Both the position numbers and the translations under genes were made by a program. The notes beneath the pieces are model-generated. The model saw nothing but the letters and a program-made list of their open reading frames with translations. It made no database searches and was not told where the DNA came from. This document shows, piece by piece, positions 14,401-23,710 of a stretch of 64,000 bases of DNA (positions are counted from its first letter, which is position 1; each line of letters opens with the position of its first letter). This DNA is from Akebia trifoliata (Eukaryota > Streptophyta > Magnoliopsida > Ranunculales > Lardizabalaceae), in contig CM030718.1 in NCBI GenBank assembly GCA_017979445.1, positions 29,011,021-29,075,020 of the forward strand. The letters run 5' to 3'.

Positions 14401-17400
14401 GTTAGTTAAGACCCATAACAATTACAAATAAGCAGCAAAAAGTAATTAATATAAAGGGAAACATTGGGAGGATCTCTTCAATGCAGACCATTTAATACAC
14501 GAAAAAAATATAGCTAAGGCCTTGTTTGAGGCAGCAGTGCATCCAGCCGAACTGCTTCAATAAGAATTGAGGTTGCAAAATTTGCCATTTGGGGAAAATA
14601 TTTAGGTAGTGCTTTTGGGAAAACAGCTTCATTGGACATTTTGGTAACTATATTAAGTTATCAACATTTTGGTCATTAACTGAATATCCTACAAACACTC
14701 TAGGGGATTTTAGTCATTAACTAAAAAAAGGTGAGGGTAGCCTCATCTAAAAAAAAAAAAAAATTGAAATTGAAATTTCGTCAGATTCCTGCAAAAGCTG
14801 AAAATAGGAAGCAAGTGAAGAATCTTTTTCTATTAAAGCATGTCTTTAGAAATCCAAAATAAGGACCAGTAGAGCAGGCACATATAGGATTAGTTTCTAT
14901 GTATAAAATGTATATCTATCGACACACGCACGGATGCATGCTCACACAGTCACAAAGTTAAACATTCAGATCTAGGCAATGGATATTCTTACTTCTTGAG
15001 TTATGTTTTTCCTATGATATCCGAATGAACCCCAACAATTGGGCAAGGTCATATTCTGTAGTGTAGAAGCAAGGAAAAGATTCATTACCAGGAAATAGCA
15101 TAAGTATACTCAGATGAGCCATTTTTGGTAACAAATTTCAATTGTAAAACAAGGCACAGAAGAGAATGCCGAACAGATGGACAAGGGAGTTTCACATTAT
15201 AAGAAGCTTACAAGAGAGATTGTTCAAATGAACCATACAATAAACCATATGATAACTAATGAAGCATTGAACTGGATAACATATTGCCACTTCAAGGCCA
15301 TGAAATATCTTACCATGCCCCATGAGATGGGCTAAGAAATCCTCCGCTTTCTTCAGATATTCTTTATGAAGGCATGGCAATGTCCATGATAAATTGAGAC
15401 TATGAACATCTTTAACTGCCTCTAACCTGTAAAGTTTACCAGCTTTCCAGATAGGAACCTCCTCCCGGGCCTCTGTCTTTAACTGTCGCCCTTTTTTGAC
15501 ATCACTGAACAGTTCCACCACCCAATCCTCAAGTACATCTAGAGACTCTACATATTAAAGAACAAAACAATTAATCTAAAATAACTCGTAACATCACCAT
15601 TTTCATGGCATTTCTATTAATTCCGATTTCATAACCAACATCAAACATCAGTCATAACAGCCCAGCCCCCATAACACACCTCGAGAAAAACAATAAGGAA
15701 GCACTTTCAGAAAGCTTACTGAAAGAGATTTCTTAGTTGGGACCTTATGCTGTGTTCAGCCTCATGGGTCGCTCACCATCCACAACTATTTAAATAGATG
15801 GAGTCACAGTAAACTGTATAGACTTTTCTTCATAAATAGAAATCTTTATTGAAGAAAAAAGAGGGAATGGTCAAGATGACCGCGCCTAGACAAGGAAACA
15901 AAACCAAAGAACAAGCAGACCCAAAAACAAGGCCCGAGTACAGAGAAATATTACAAACCCACTCCCATCTCCCCAAGAAATCTTCAAAGACCCCTTTACA
16001 TTCCTCCAAAGATTTGACTTCAAAGAACACGAGCCCTAAGATGGAGATAAAAAATAGCTTGAGTGAGTTCTCCCTGGGTTCAAAGACCCGCACATTCCCC
16101 TCCTTCCAAATCCCCCAGCAAACAGCAAAGGGAACAATGCTCCACAATTTCCATTTGAAATCCAAAAAGCCCGACCCAAGTGATAACCAACTCTCAAAGT
16201 AAACGCAGACGGAATTGGGAAAAACATCAACATTTACAAAAGGGAAAAACTCACCTCCTCCAATAACAACTAGTTTCATCAAGCTACCATGGTAGTTTTC
16301 TTTGTACAGTTGCAAAATTTGCTCCCGCAAATTAATTCCTTTCTCCACAGCATCAACAAGGCTCTTCTTATTCCCTTCCATGCAGTTGAGAAAGAGATTA
16401 ATAATTTCATAAGAAAGATAAACAAGATAAATAAACCACAAAGAATAAAGAATGGATGTATGTTTACCCCAAAAGAATCTGTTATAAGGGTGACCAAGAG
16501 CAGATGTATGACATTGAAGTTGTTGAAGGCGACATGCATCACTTTGCAACACCTGATTGAATTCTGTGTTCGAATTTGTTCCCGAAAATGGCATAACATG
16601 CAAGCACAAACCCCAAATGTTAGAAGAGAAATAGGATAAGAATATAAATGTAAGCAAAGCCTGATGTCATGGCTATAAACAATATGAAAACCAGCAGACT
16701 CATGAATTTAGTGACTACCTGAATCTACTGCTAAAACCTCCCGTTCCATAGCTTCAGCTTTGAATAAAGGTGAAATAAAAAATTGGGAAAATCTGAGAAT
16801 GAAAATGAACCATCACTATCATCTAAAATCTTTCCATAAGATCTCACTCTATCTAATTTTTAAGAAATGAATAATATATAATACATAATGTAATGAGGAT
16901 TGAACTGTTAGAATCTGAAAAAAATAAAAAGATAGATTGCCCTTATATATATATATGAAAAAAATAAATGCTTCACCAAAAATAAAGAAAAAGGAAACAT
17001 AGTTGCAAAAGGGATGGAGAGAAAACTAAGACCGAAGCAGTTGCATTATAAATCTTGCTTTCATCCCAGATTTGTTTTTTAACTTATGTTAATGTATATT
17101 CTCATCAAAAATCAAAATAAATATGGACATATGCATGTATCCCAACCTTGTTCCATCTACATTGAAAAAAGATTAGATGCTGAAGATAGAAAAGACAAAA
17201 AATTGAAAAAATCAGGTGAATAGAAACTTTGGTTACCTTTTCAAAGCTCCCTTGAGAAACTCCCTTTTAACTTCAAAATGGTAGCATGTATGCTCAGTTT
17301 CTGTGTAAGCATTTGACGAACCCCCGTGCTTGGACAGGTAACTATCATACTAGAAGGCAAAAGAGTGAAATTAGAATCAAATGGACATTATATCACCAGT

Positions 17401-20400
17401 CTCAATCAGTATATGGAAGCAGTATTTGCAAATATTATGTTAACCAATTAACAGCTTGCATAACGACTTTCTAGGACAAGTTCATGAATTCTATCTGTTA
17501 ATAAATATATAATTACACTAAATATATATAAATATAATAAATTTATATTAAAAAATTATAAAAATAATTATTTTCAATTTAAATAAATTTATAAATTTTA
17601 TAATTCTATCGAAATTTCGACAACATCTCCTCTTAAAAATGAACATATGATAAAGAAAATACCTGCATAATACACAATCCAACATCCACATAAAGATGAA
17701 GGGTGTTTTGGTAATAAAGTAGTGATGATAAATTATTTTTAGTCTTGGTAGTAAAGATAAAGGGTATTTTGGAAGATGAAGGGTATTTTGGTAATTCCTT
17801 TTGTTTTTTAAGGTTAAGTTTGGTTGAAATTTTGATTAAAGATAAATGATATTTTGGTAACTACACTAGAGTCGTTTTACGTTTTTGACTTCTCGCAAAA
17901 GCCATTTGAAAAAATCCCTCTTAGGCGACTTCTTTTAAGAGCTACTTTTGGACTTCAATTGAGATATGCGGGAGCCAAAAAAGCCCAAATCTGTCTTTTT
18001 TGGCTTAAAAGCAAAAAAAGCTAACTCCTAAAGCTCAAACGAATAGGGCCTAAACTTTTTTCAAAAGGTAATAAATTAACTAAGCCAAAAAAAAAAAACT
18101 ACGACGAACATTTTGGTGTATTTCTTTTCTCTATTTGATGTCGATTCATCCACACTTAAATTCCTTGTAGAGGAAGGCTAACTGCTTGCTGGCTGGGAGC
18201 TGTATGAGCGGTAACGTCCACGTACGGCTCCGTGAGAAGGGCGGTGGACAGAAATGGCCTTGTTGTACCTCACTCCCGTCTTCAATGGGGTCTGCTCTTT
18301 CTTTTTTGGGAGAGTATGCCAATATGATCTTAATGAGGTGCGGGGCTTTGCATCTGACATTCGTTGGGCTTCCCTCTTCGGGAGCCTGCGTCCCGGCGTT
18401 TTTGTGCAATAAACCCCTCCGGCCGAAGACTAGTGGTAGGTGGTCCCGCGGAGCTTTCGGAGAAGGGTAGCCTAGTGTGTAAGCACAGCAATGAACAAGT
18501 TGGGTCATGATTCCCTATGGAATGACAAGGACAAGATTCGTGGAATTCATTTGGTCAATTGAAAACCTATTAGTGTCCCTAATAAGGGAGGTGGTATGGT
18601 GATTTGTGTTACTTGTAGCACTCTTTGGATAATGATTATGGAGATTTGGAATGGAAATCAATAGTTTGCGGAGGTGGTCTATTTGTTCCAAGTATGGTTC
18701 TAGGAACTTGGATTTGTAGAGTGGACCTACCTCGACTCATCATGGTTGCAGTATTTAGAGGAGCATCCTAATATTGTTCTTGAATTTAGGATAATGATAG
18801 CTTTCAGAATTGGTAAAGGCAACAAGGTTTGCTTTTCGGAGGATTGGTGGTGTGACAATTCCACTCTCAAGATTCAATTTGGTAAGCTATGCACAATGTC
18901 AAATAAGAAGAAAAATCCAGTTCAAAATGTCATGGTATAGTTAGAAGGCGTAATCTCTAGGAATTTTGGATTCAAAAGGAACTTCAATAATTTTTTTTTT
19001 TTTTTTTTTTTTTTGGGGGGGGGGGGGGGGTGGTTTAAATTGTCATTTTTCCTAATTAGTCGCATTTATGAGATTTTGACAGTTCCCACTGGCAGGGACA
19101 TTCAGGTATGAACCAAGAGTCACAATTGTCGTTTTCAATAAAATCATTTTATCAATCTTTGTCATCCTCGTGTAGACACCCCCCCCCCCCTCCCCCCCAC
19201 CCACCCACGCCCACACAAAAAAAAAAAAAACACCACCTTCATCCAGGGGTCAAGATCTAAAGTGGCTTTTTTTATTGGACTGTCGCTTTCAAACAAATTC
19301 TGGCGTTGGACCATCTCATCTCTCGGGCATTACCATTGTGAACTTCTGCTCCTTTTGAAAATCAGTGGTGAATCAATAAATCATATTGTTATCAACTACC
19401 CCTTAGCCAGCTTCATCTGGTCTAACTTCACCTCTCATACGTATTGAGTGGGTCCTCCCCTATTCGGTTTTTCTTCTTTTCCAAAGTTGGAGTTCAATTA
19501 TGTTATCTCTAAATTCCTATTATGGATGACTTTTCACTTAGATAAGAAGGTAGATATCTCAATTTTGAGTTACCAGAGATAAAATAAATACACTCCAAGG
19601 CAGACATATTGCATGATTATTGAAGTGAAAAAAAATAGACTAACATACCTCATTTTCATCTGGAAATTCAGTACTTCCCATGAAAAGCATATGCTCTGCA
19701 AAACAAAAGGCTTGTCAGAACTGCTCATATATCAAAACTGATAACATACTCAAAGCTTACAAGTAATATAATTTTTTTTCCCCTATTTAATCACCATGCC
19801 CACACTTGCAAAAGCACACAATTCAACATTATCAAATTTGCAAAGGACAGGCAACTTTATATTCTCAACAGAGGTGTATGAGTCCAAAAGAACAAGGATG
19901 TACACGAGTCAATTTCAATTTCTCAAGAATTTATTTCACAATTCATTCTTTTCTTAGCCAAAACTATGTCGATTTACCACCTAATTTGGTTTCCATTCAA
20001 GATGAAAGAATTTTCTACATTGTTAGTCTGTTCATACTATGTCTATGGTTTTATCTTGTGTAGTTGAATGTGGTAAATACACTAAGTAAACAAAAATTCT
20101 GGGTCTCTAGAAAGGAAGAAGAGCATAGTAATTGCACTATCAAACCTAGAAAATGGGCAAGACCCTGTGCTTCAGAAGGGTCAGAAAAGCTTCCCATTCC
20201 GACACACATTGCTGCCGCCGCCTGAAAAAAATATATTAAATAAATAATTAGATAAGGGGAGGTAAAAAGGAAAACTTTTTTCAATAATAAAATGAGGTAA
20301 GAGCCGTTATTCCACGACGCCAAAAAAGACATTTACAAACGTATAATAAGTATGAAAGATTAAAAGGGATGCTTCATGTAAATTTACAAGAAGAAAAATC

Positions 20401-21020
20401 AATTTCAACACGAACAATGGTGAATTCTTATGCTCTAATCCTAATTAGATGTTCAGACGTTTAACAAACTGTCTACTGTAGCATTAGAATTAATGGATAA
20501 ATAGTTAAATACACATTAAAAGCAAGAATAACTAATCTGAAAGTAGATTAATCAGGAATCATTAATCCTAAAGTAGACTATAGGAAACTAACGCTCGAGA
20601 AGGACGAAATGAAGATCAAAACTGCCTCCATTAATCCAAAATCCTTATAAACTACACGAGAATCAGAAATTGTTCATGAAGAGTGAGGAGCACCTTCTTA
20701 GTTTGAGAGATACCGCTGTTCTTCTTCTCGTTCAGCTCATCTTCATCTTCATCTTCGTCGTCGTCTTCATCTTCTTCGTCGTCTTCATCGTCATCTTCTT
20801 CTTCATCATCGTCTTCGAGATCTTCGTCTTCAAGTTCTTCATCACCACCATTTTCTAGGGTTTTGTTAGAAGGTTGAGGAGATCCATTAGGGAAGATCTC
20901 TGGATCATGAATAAGAACAGCACAGAGACCGTTTTGAAGATGAACAACTCTGTATAAACGCTTATCGCTTGGGGCCTTTATCACAACGTTGTCTAAAGAA
21001 GAAGAACGATTCGCCGCCAT
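5428..21020 (-). CDS. Nardilysin-like M16 metalloprotease (19 exons)
   Basis: Zinc endopeptidase of the insulinase/pitrilysin family (M16A), closest to plant nardilysin-like proteins; nardilysins cut at dibasic sites. Exons, 5' to 3': 21020-20694, 20221-20146, 19695-19649, 17349-17237, 16792-16719, 16563-16468, 16374-16255, 15547-15314, 14380-14232, 12660-12504, 12043-11888, 10329-9953, 9299-9150, 8732-8550, 7769-7566, 7441-7335, 6677-6524, 6252-6131, 5665-5428. Phases agree throughout and give 1027 residues. Residues about 59-96 are an acidic Asp/Glu run, the nardilysin hallmark. The inverted zinc motif HFLEH is at 132-136, with the third ligand Glu213 exactly 76 residues on (VDSEFNQ). The C-terminal half keeps RTKEQLGYVVQCGPR (about 857-871), typical of the family's substrate-binding region. 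Intron 2 splits the codon of catalytic Glu135. The start is the first ATG, in AAATGGCGGC context. No targeting signal is obvious. Intron 3 is enlarged by a LINE and mitochondrial DNA. The identification is firm. Confidence 0.95.
5869..6096. mobile_element. hAT-type MITE, family A, copy 1 (last intron of the nardilysin-like gene)
   Basis: A 228-bp non-coding element beginning CATGGTTTTTAATCTCGTCC and ending in the inverted AAAACCATG. It is flanked by a perfect 8-bp duplication CATCACAG (5861-5868 and 6097-6104), as expected for hAT transposition. It is homologous along its length to copies at 21196-21394 and 37186-37413. Confidence 0.85.
7920..8072 (+). mobile_element. tRNA-derived SINE (family S), intron 14 of the nardilysin-like gene
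   Basis: The head 'aaggtgccaacttagctaag' resembles an A-box region, 'ggattcgaacc' resembles a pol III B box, and the 3' end is an A-rich tail. Flanks carry an imperfect 15-bp duplication: gggatcccactactt (7905-7919) against ggggtcccactattt (8073-8087). A related copy lies on the minus strand at 11321-11429. Confidence 0.7.
10797..10940 (-). mobile_element. LINE 3' tail
   Basis: In intron 11 of the nardilysin-like gene. The stretch 'ttttattaaaaaaagagaaa' followed by 'gattgagatgaccaaaccg' matches the LINE tail at 15838-15930 ('gaatggtcaagatgaccgcg'). It is the minus-strand 3' end of an L1-like element; only the non-coding tail is present. Confidence 0.4.
11321..11429 (-). mobile_element. tRNA-derived SINE (family S), intron 11 of the nardilysin-like gene
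   Basis: Read on the minus strand it starts 'gaaggtgccatctcggtgag', continues with 'gatggtaaggtctgtgattg' and 'catgggatcaaacc' as degenerate A and B boxes, and ends in an A-rich tail. It parallels the SINE at 7920-8072 base for base in the head. No clear target-site duplication was seen. Confidence 0.55.
12661..14231. other. Large intron 9 of the nardilysin-like gene
   Basis: 1571 bp, AT-rich, with a homopolymer A/T stretch directly behind the branch-site region near 12670-12690. I recognise no element in it. Confidence 0.5.
15838..16254 (-). mobile_element. L1-type LINE fragment, C-terminal end and tail
   Basis: In intron 7 of the nardilysin-like gene. The minus-strand translation contains WSIVPFAVCWGIWKEGNVRV and then a degenerate tail, matching the region after the reverse transcriptase of plant L1 elements, where W.I-WKERN.R-F is typical. 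The 3' end (low coordinates) is the A-rich 'cttcaataaagattt' type tail shared with 10797 and 33371. The open frame continues by chance into exon 7 of the host gene. Confidence 0.6.
18165..18500 (+). mobile_element. NUMT: nuclear copy of mitochondrial nad1 exon d with flanking group II intron ends
   Basis: Inserted in intron 3 of the nardilysin-like gene. Bases 18279-18337 (59 bp) encode SSMGSALSFLGEYANMILM, the NAD1 segment of plant exon d. Immediately upstream lies a 34-base group II domain V (18197-18230, opening GAGC and closing GCTC) and a domain VI-like stretch, the 3' half of the intron before exon d. Downstream the sequence opens with GTGCG, the canonical group II 5' end, here of the intron that carries matR in plants. 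Ser codons sit where I recall edited mitochondrial NAD1 having Phe, so this looks like genomic mtDNA and not reverse-transcribed edited RNA. Outer borders are approximate. Confidence 0.85.
18279..18337 (+). pseudogene. nad1: Mitochondrial nad1 exon d, nuclear copy
   Basis: Part of subunit 1 of mitochondrial complex I. The 59-bp exon is intact, uninterrupted and flanked by correct group II intron borders, but is isolated in a nuclear intron and cannot give NAD1. Fifty-nine bases is, from memory, the exact length of exon d in Arabidopsis. Confidence 0.85.
18505..19450 (+). mobile_element. L1-type LINE remnant, reverse transcriptase C-terminal part
   Basis: In intron 3 of the nardilysin-like gene. 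Frames interrupted by stops give KIRGIHLVNWKPISVPNKGG (about 18525-18590), IGKGNKVCFSEDWW (about 18800-18850) and SGESINHIVINYPLASFIW (about 19350-19425). These match the HLVNW, GxGxKVxFWEDxW and ESxNHLLxHCPFAxxxW blocks of plant L1 reverse transcriptase and its zinc-finger domain. The element is dead. It begins directly after the nad1 fragment and is interrupted by the homopolymer-flanked insert at 18991-19230. Confidence 0.75.
18991..19230. repeat. Insert bounded by inverted homopolymer blocks T24-G16 and C12-A14
   Basis: The left end is 24 T followed by 16 G (18991-19030). The right end is a C-rich run from 19179 then 14 A ending at 19230. The ends are therefore inverted complements. The inside shows no coding sense. 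It sits inside the LINE remnant. Run lengths may be imprecise in the assembly. Confidence 0.5.
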
Positions 21021-21195
21021 TTGTGCGTGTGTGTGTGAGCGAGAGCGCTGTATCTCTGCTCTGCCTCCTTTGTTCCTCTTGAGAGAGTTGCCAGTCTTTC
21101 TCTTCAGTTCTCACTCTGTTTTGTAAAGAGGCCAACTAGTTGCACACCACCCACTGCCAAATGCACTTCATCATTTAAAAATTTCCACTTGCACT

Positions 21196-21394
21196 CATGA
21201 TTTTAAATCTCGTCCGATAAGTCTCGGTATCGTCCACCAACAAGATGGATACATCAAATGTATTGGACAAGACTTAAAACTACTGTTCATTTTTCTCATT
21301 ATTGAACAAGATGACTCGAACGTGTCAAAAAACTCTTCTAAGATGACTTGGTCTCATTCATGGATAAGACATCAAAATGAATTTTAAAACTATG
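21196..21394. mobile_element. hAT-type MITE, family A, copy 2
   Basis: 199 bp, beginning CATGATTTTAAATCTCGTCC and ending AAAACTATG, collinear with copy 1. The flanking 8-mers CTTGCACT (21188-21195) and ATTGCACT (21395-21402) differ at one base. It lies about 170 bp upstream of the nardilysin-like start codon. Confidence 0.8.
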
Positions 21395-21442
21395 ATTGCA
21401 CTCCACTTGGATGATTACACTCAAAATAAATTAAAAGAGTTG

Positions 21443-21617
21443 TGATTTTCTGACACCCCCTTTGACGTAGCATGGGCTAGAACCATAGATTTCCTCCGGA
21501 TACACTACTGTACATCTCCATAAATATGTGCAGTTATGTATCTTGTGGAAAAAATCTATAGTTCTAGCACATATCACGTCAGGGAGAGTATATGAGAAGG
21601 GAACGTCAAAAAATCAA
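21443..21617. mobile_element. Palindromic fold-back MITE, family P, copy 4
   Basis: The left arm contains 'gattttctgacaccccc' and 'agaaccatagattt'; the right arm contains 'aatctatagttctag' and 'gtcaaaaaatc'. It has the family layout of copy 2 and lies 50 bp from the hAT-type MITE. Confidence 0.55.
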
Positions 21618-22671
21618 TTTTCCAAATCAAAAATAAAATATTGCACCCCTTTGTTTATATATAAATATATTTATTTATTTTTGTTCTTCAATCATGCTCA
21701 AATAAATTATTATTGGTTCTATAAATTTTGTAAGAAACACTTGATCGTATGACAAGCATGATTATGATTTACACAAATAGAGAAGATGAAAGTCACGAGA
21801 ATGTGTATTATCCTAAATCTTAACGTTATCAATAATGAATGAAGTGCAATTACTAGATTACAATGAAGGTTATAAAAAAGAAATAAAAAAGAGTTATCTA
21901 TCAAGGTTGGTGTGCAACTAGCCGGCCCCTTTTGTAAATCTGCCCTCAAGTAGTGATTTATGTGAAATTATGATTTGGGCTTATTTATTGAGGGCATCTT
22001 TGGTAGGCCCATGAGTATATATCAAGCCCAACAAGAACTATCGATAATCATCAATTGGACGATCAAGCTGATTTTTGTATAGATATGCTCCACCTTTGAA
22101 TTAGATTCGAAACAAGTTTGCTGCTCTGGTAGGAATCTAGAGGCGCTTATTTAAAACTCCTTTAATCGAAGCTAGCTACCTCAAAGTATTCATGTTTTTC
22201 AAATCTTCTCGCCATCCAATCCGTTGAGTCATATATATGGGTAAATTTTAAAATTAATTCATAGGGATCGGGAAATTAAAAAATGGGCAAGTTTTTCAAA
22301 ATCTCGAAGGAGATGAGTCGATTTTCAAACAACTCATTTAAGTATTTGATTTTATATTAGGAACCCGGCTCAGACACCTTTGAGACAAAGATGACTCACT
22401 CGGGTTGGCTCAACCTCGCATTGGCTTCTTTTGTATCAGATAGTGATTGTAGACAGTAATATTAGACTTCAAGAAAAATGTCAAAGACATGTCATATGGG
22501 TCGTTTTGGCAATTAGGGCACACCCTTGGAAAAGCCTGGCATGCAATGTGGGTACACTGAAAGGGCACATACTCATGGGATCCACTTGTAAATGTGCCAA
22601 TAGATATTTTCTTTTGAGATAAAAATGGATTAGTTATTGCCAAAAATATGCTGGTTTATTTTGACATCGAC

Positions 22672-22828
22672 TTGAAAATTATCACTCGGTTTGTAATCGG
22701 CTGACATGCCAAGGGCACAGAACCGTTGATCGTTTTCCTCGTGTATCTCTAAGAAAAATATCTATGGTTTTGTGCCATTGCCATATTAGCCGAGTACAGA
22801 CCGAGTGAAAATTGAGTCAGAAAATCAC
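22672..22828. mobile_element. Palindromic fold-back MITE, family P, copy 5 (divergent)
   Basis: Arms 'actcggtttgtaatcggct' and 'agccgagtacagaccgagt' are inverted. The centre holds the 'cctcgtgtatctct' and 'atctatggttttgtgcc' blocks of the family. Confidence 0.5.
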
Positions 22829-23710
22829 AACTCTTTTGACATTTAAGTTTTTTATCCGAAAACAAAGATTGCAATATGAAAAGAATTAATAGGCACTCAC
22901 ATTGTAGCACAAACAGAATCAGATTCGTTTGTAATGGAGCCAAAGCCAGGCCCCACAAACAACTTGGCCCAGCACAATACCTTGTATAATTCTACGACAA
23001 TGGTAGTGGAGTATCAACTATCAATATCACTTTTTTTTAAAATCTATTTCGTTTGTATTTTGAGATACATCTTTTATCTTGGATAATAGGCCACATGGCA
23101 CCCATAAACACGATCGGACACCACATGAACGTAGAACACAGAATTTTGAAATTTCTAAAAGAGAGAGAGAGATTGTTTTATCGTTGATCGATGCGGTGGT
23201 CACTATTAACTATATAGTTCAAAATTGCAAGAAAGATAAATAAATTGAGCCAGACCCAATAGAAATCAAATCAATACTTTTAAAGGGAAGGAAAAAAAAA
23301 ACACGAAAGAAAAAGGCCAATGGTTAAGCTCACAAAGATCACTTCAAAAAATTACAAAAGGGATGTTGACACAAAGAGAGGCATTTTTTTTTTTGGTAGA
23401 GATTCTATTGCCACACCAACTTTTGCTAACGCCGCACCAAGATGTGCGTAACTGTTTGGTGATTTACATATGAATTGGGGTGGCCTTAGCACAAGTTGGT
23501 GTGGTTGTATACCTCTTGGGAACTTCTTTTTTTTTTTTTCCCACACTAACACCAAAGAAAAAAAAAACTAAGAATAAATAATAAAGATACCAAAGGAATT
23601 AAAAAAAAACCCACAATGGAATGAATTGCACATCAGTTTATGAGCAATGTAACAAATGGTGTAAGACACTCGGCAATAGGAAGGTCAGCCGTTGGGAATC
23701 CAGTTTAGAG

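Larger units (their letters stand above)
21021..23710. other. Intergenic region between nardilysin-like and bZIP genes
   Basis: The first 100 bases are the GC-richer, purine/pyrimidine-biased 5' leader and core promoter of the nardilysin-like gene. Beyond lie a hAT-type MITE (21196-21394), two palindromic family P elements (21443-21617, 22672-22828) and a small inverted repeat at 23408-23507 whose arms are 'ccacaccaactt' and 'aagttggtgtgg'. No gene is supported. Confidence 0.6.

Noticed and set aside
15830..16657. 275-codon minus-strand open frame
   Set aside because: It is not a gene of its own: it runs through exons 6 and 7 of the nardilysin-like gene partly in the wrong frame and continues into a LINE fragment in intron 7.
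17690..18060. Possible further hAT element ending 'aacgaatagggcctaaac'
   Set aside because: The right end looks hAT-like, but I could not find a matching left end or flanking duplication.
18146..18508. 120-codon minus-strand open frame over the nad1 fragment
   Set aside because: It is the wrong strand; the plus strand matches nad1 exon d and group II intron borders.
20670..20858. Hydrophobic plus-strand frame rich in Phe/Ile/Val
   Set aside because: It is the antisense of the Asp/Glu-rich stretch of the nardilysin-like protein.
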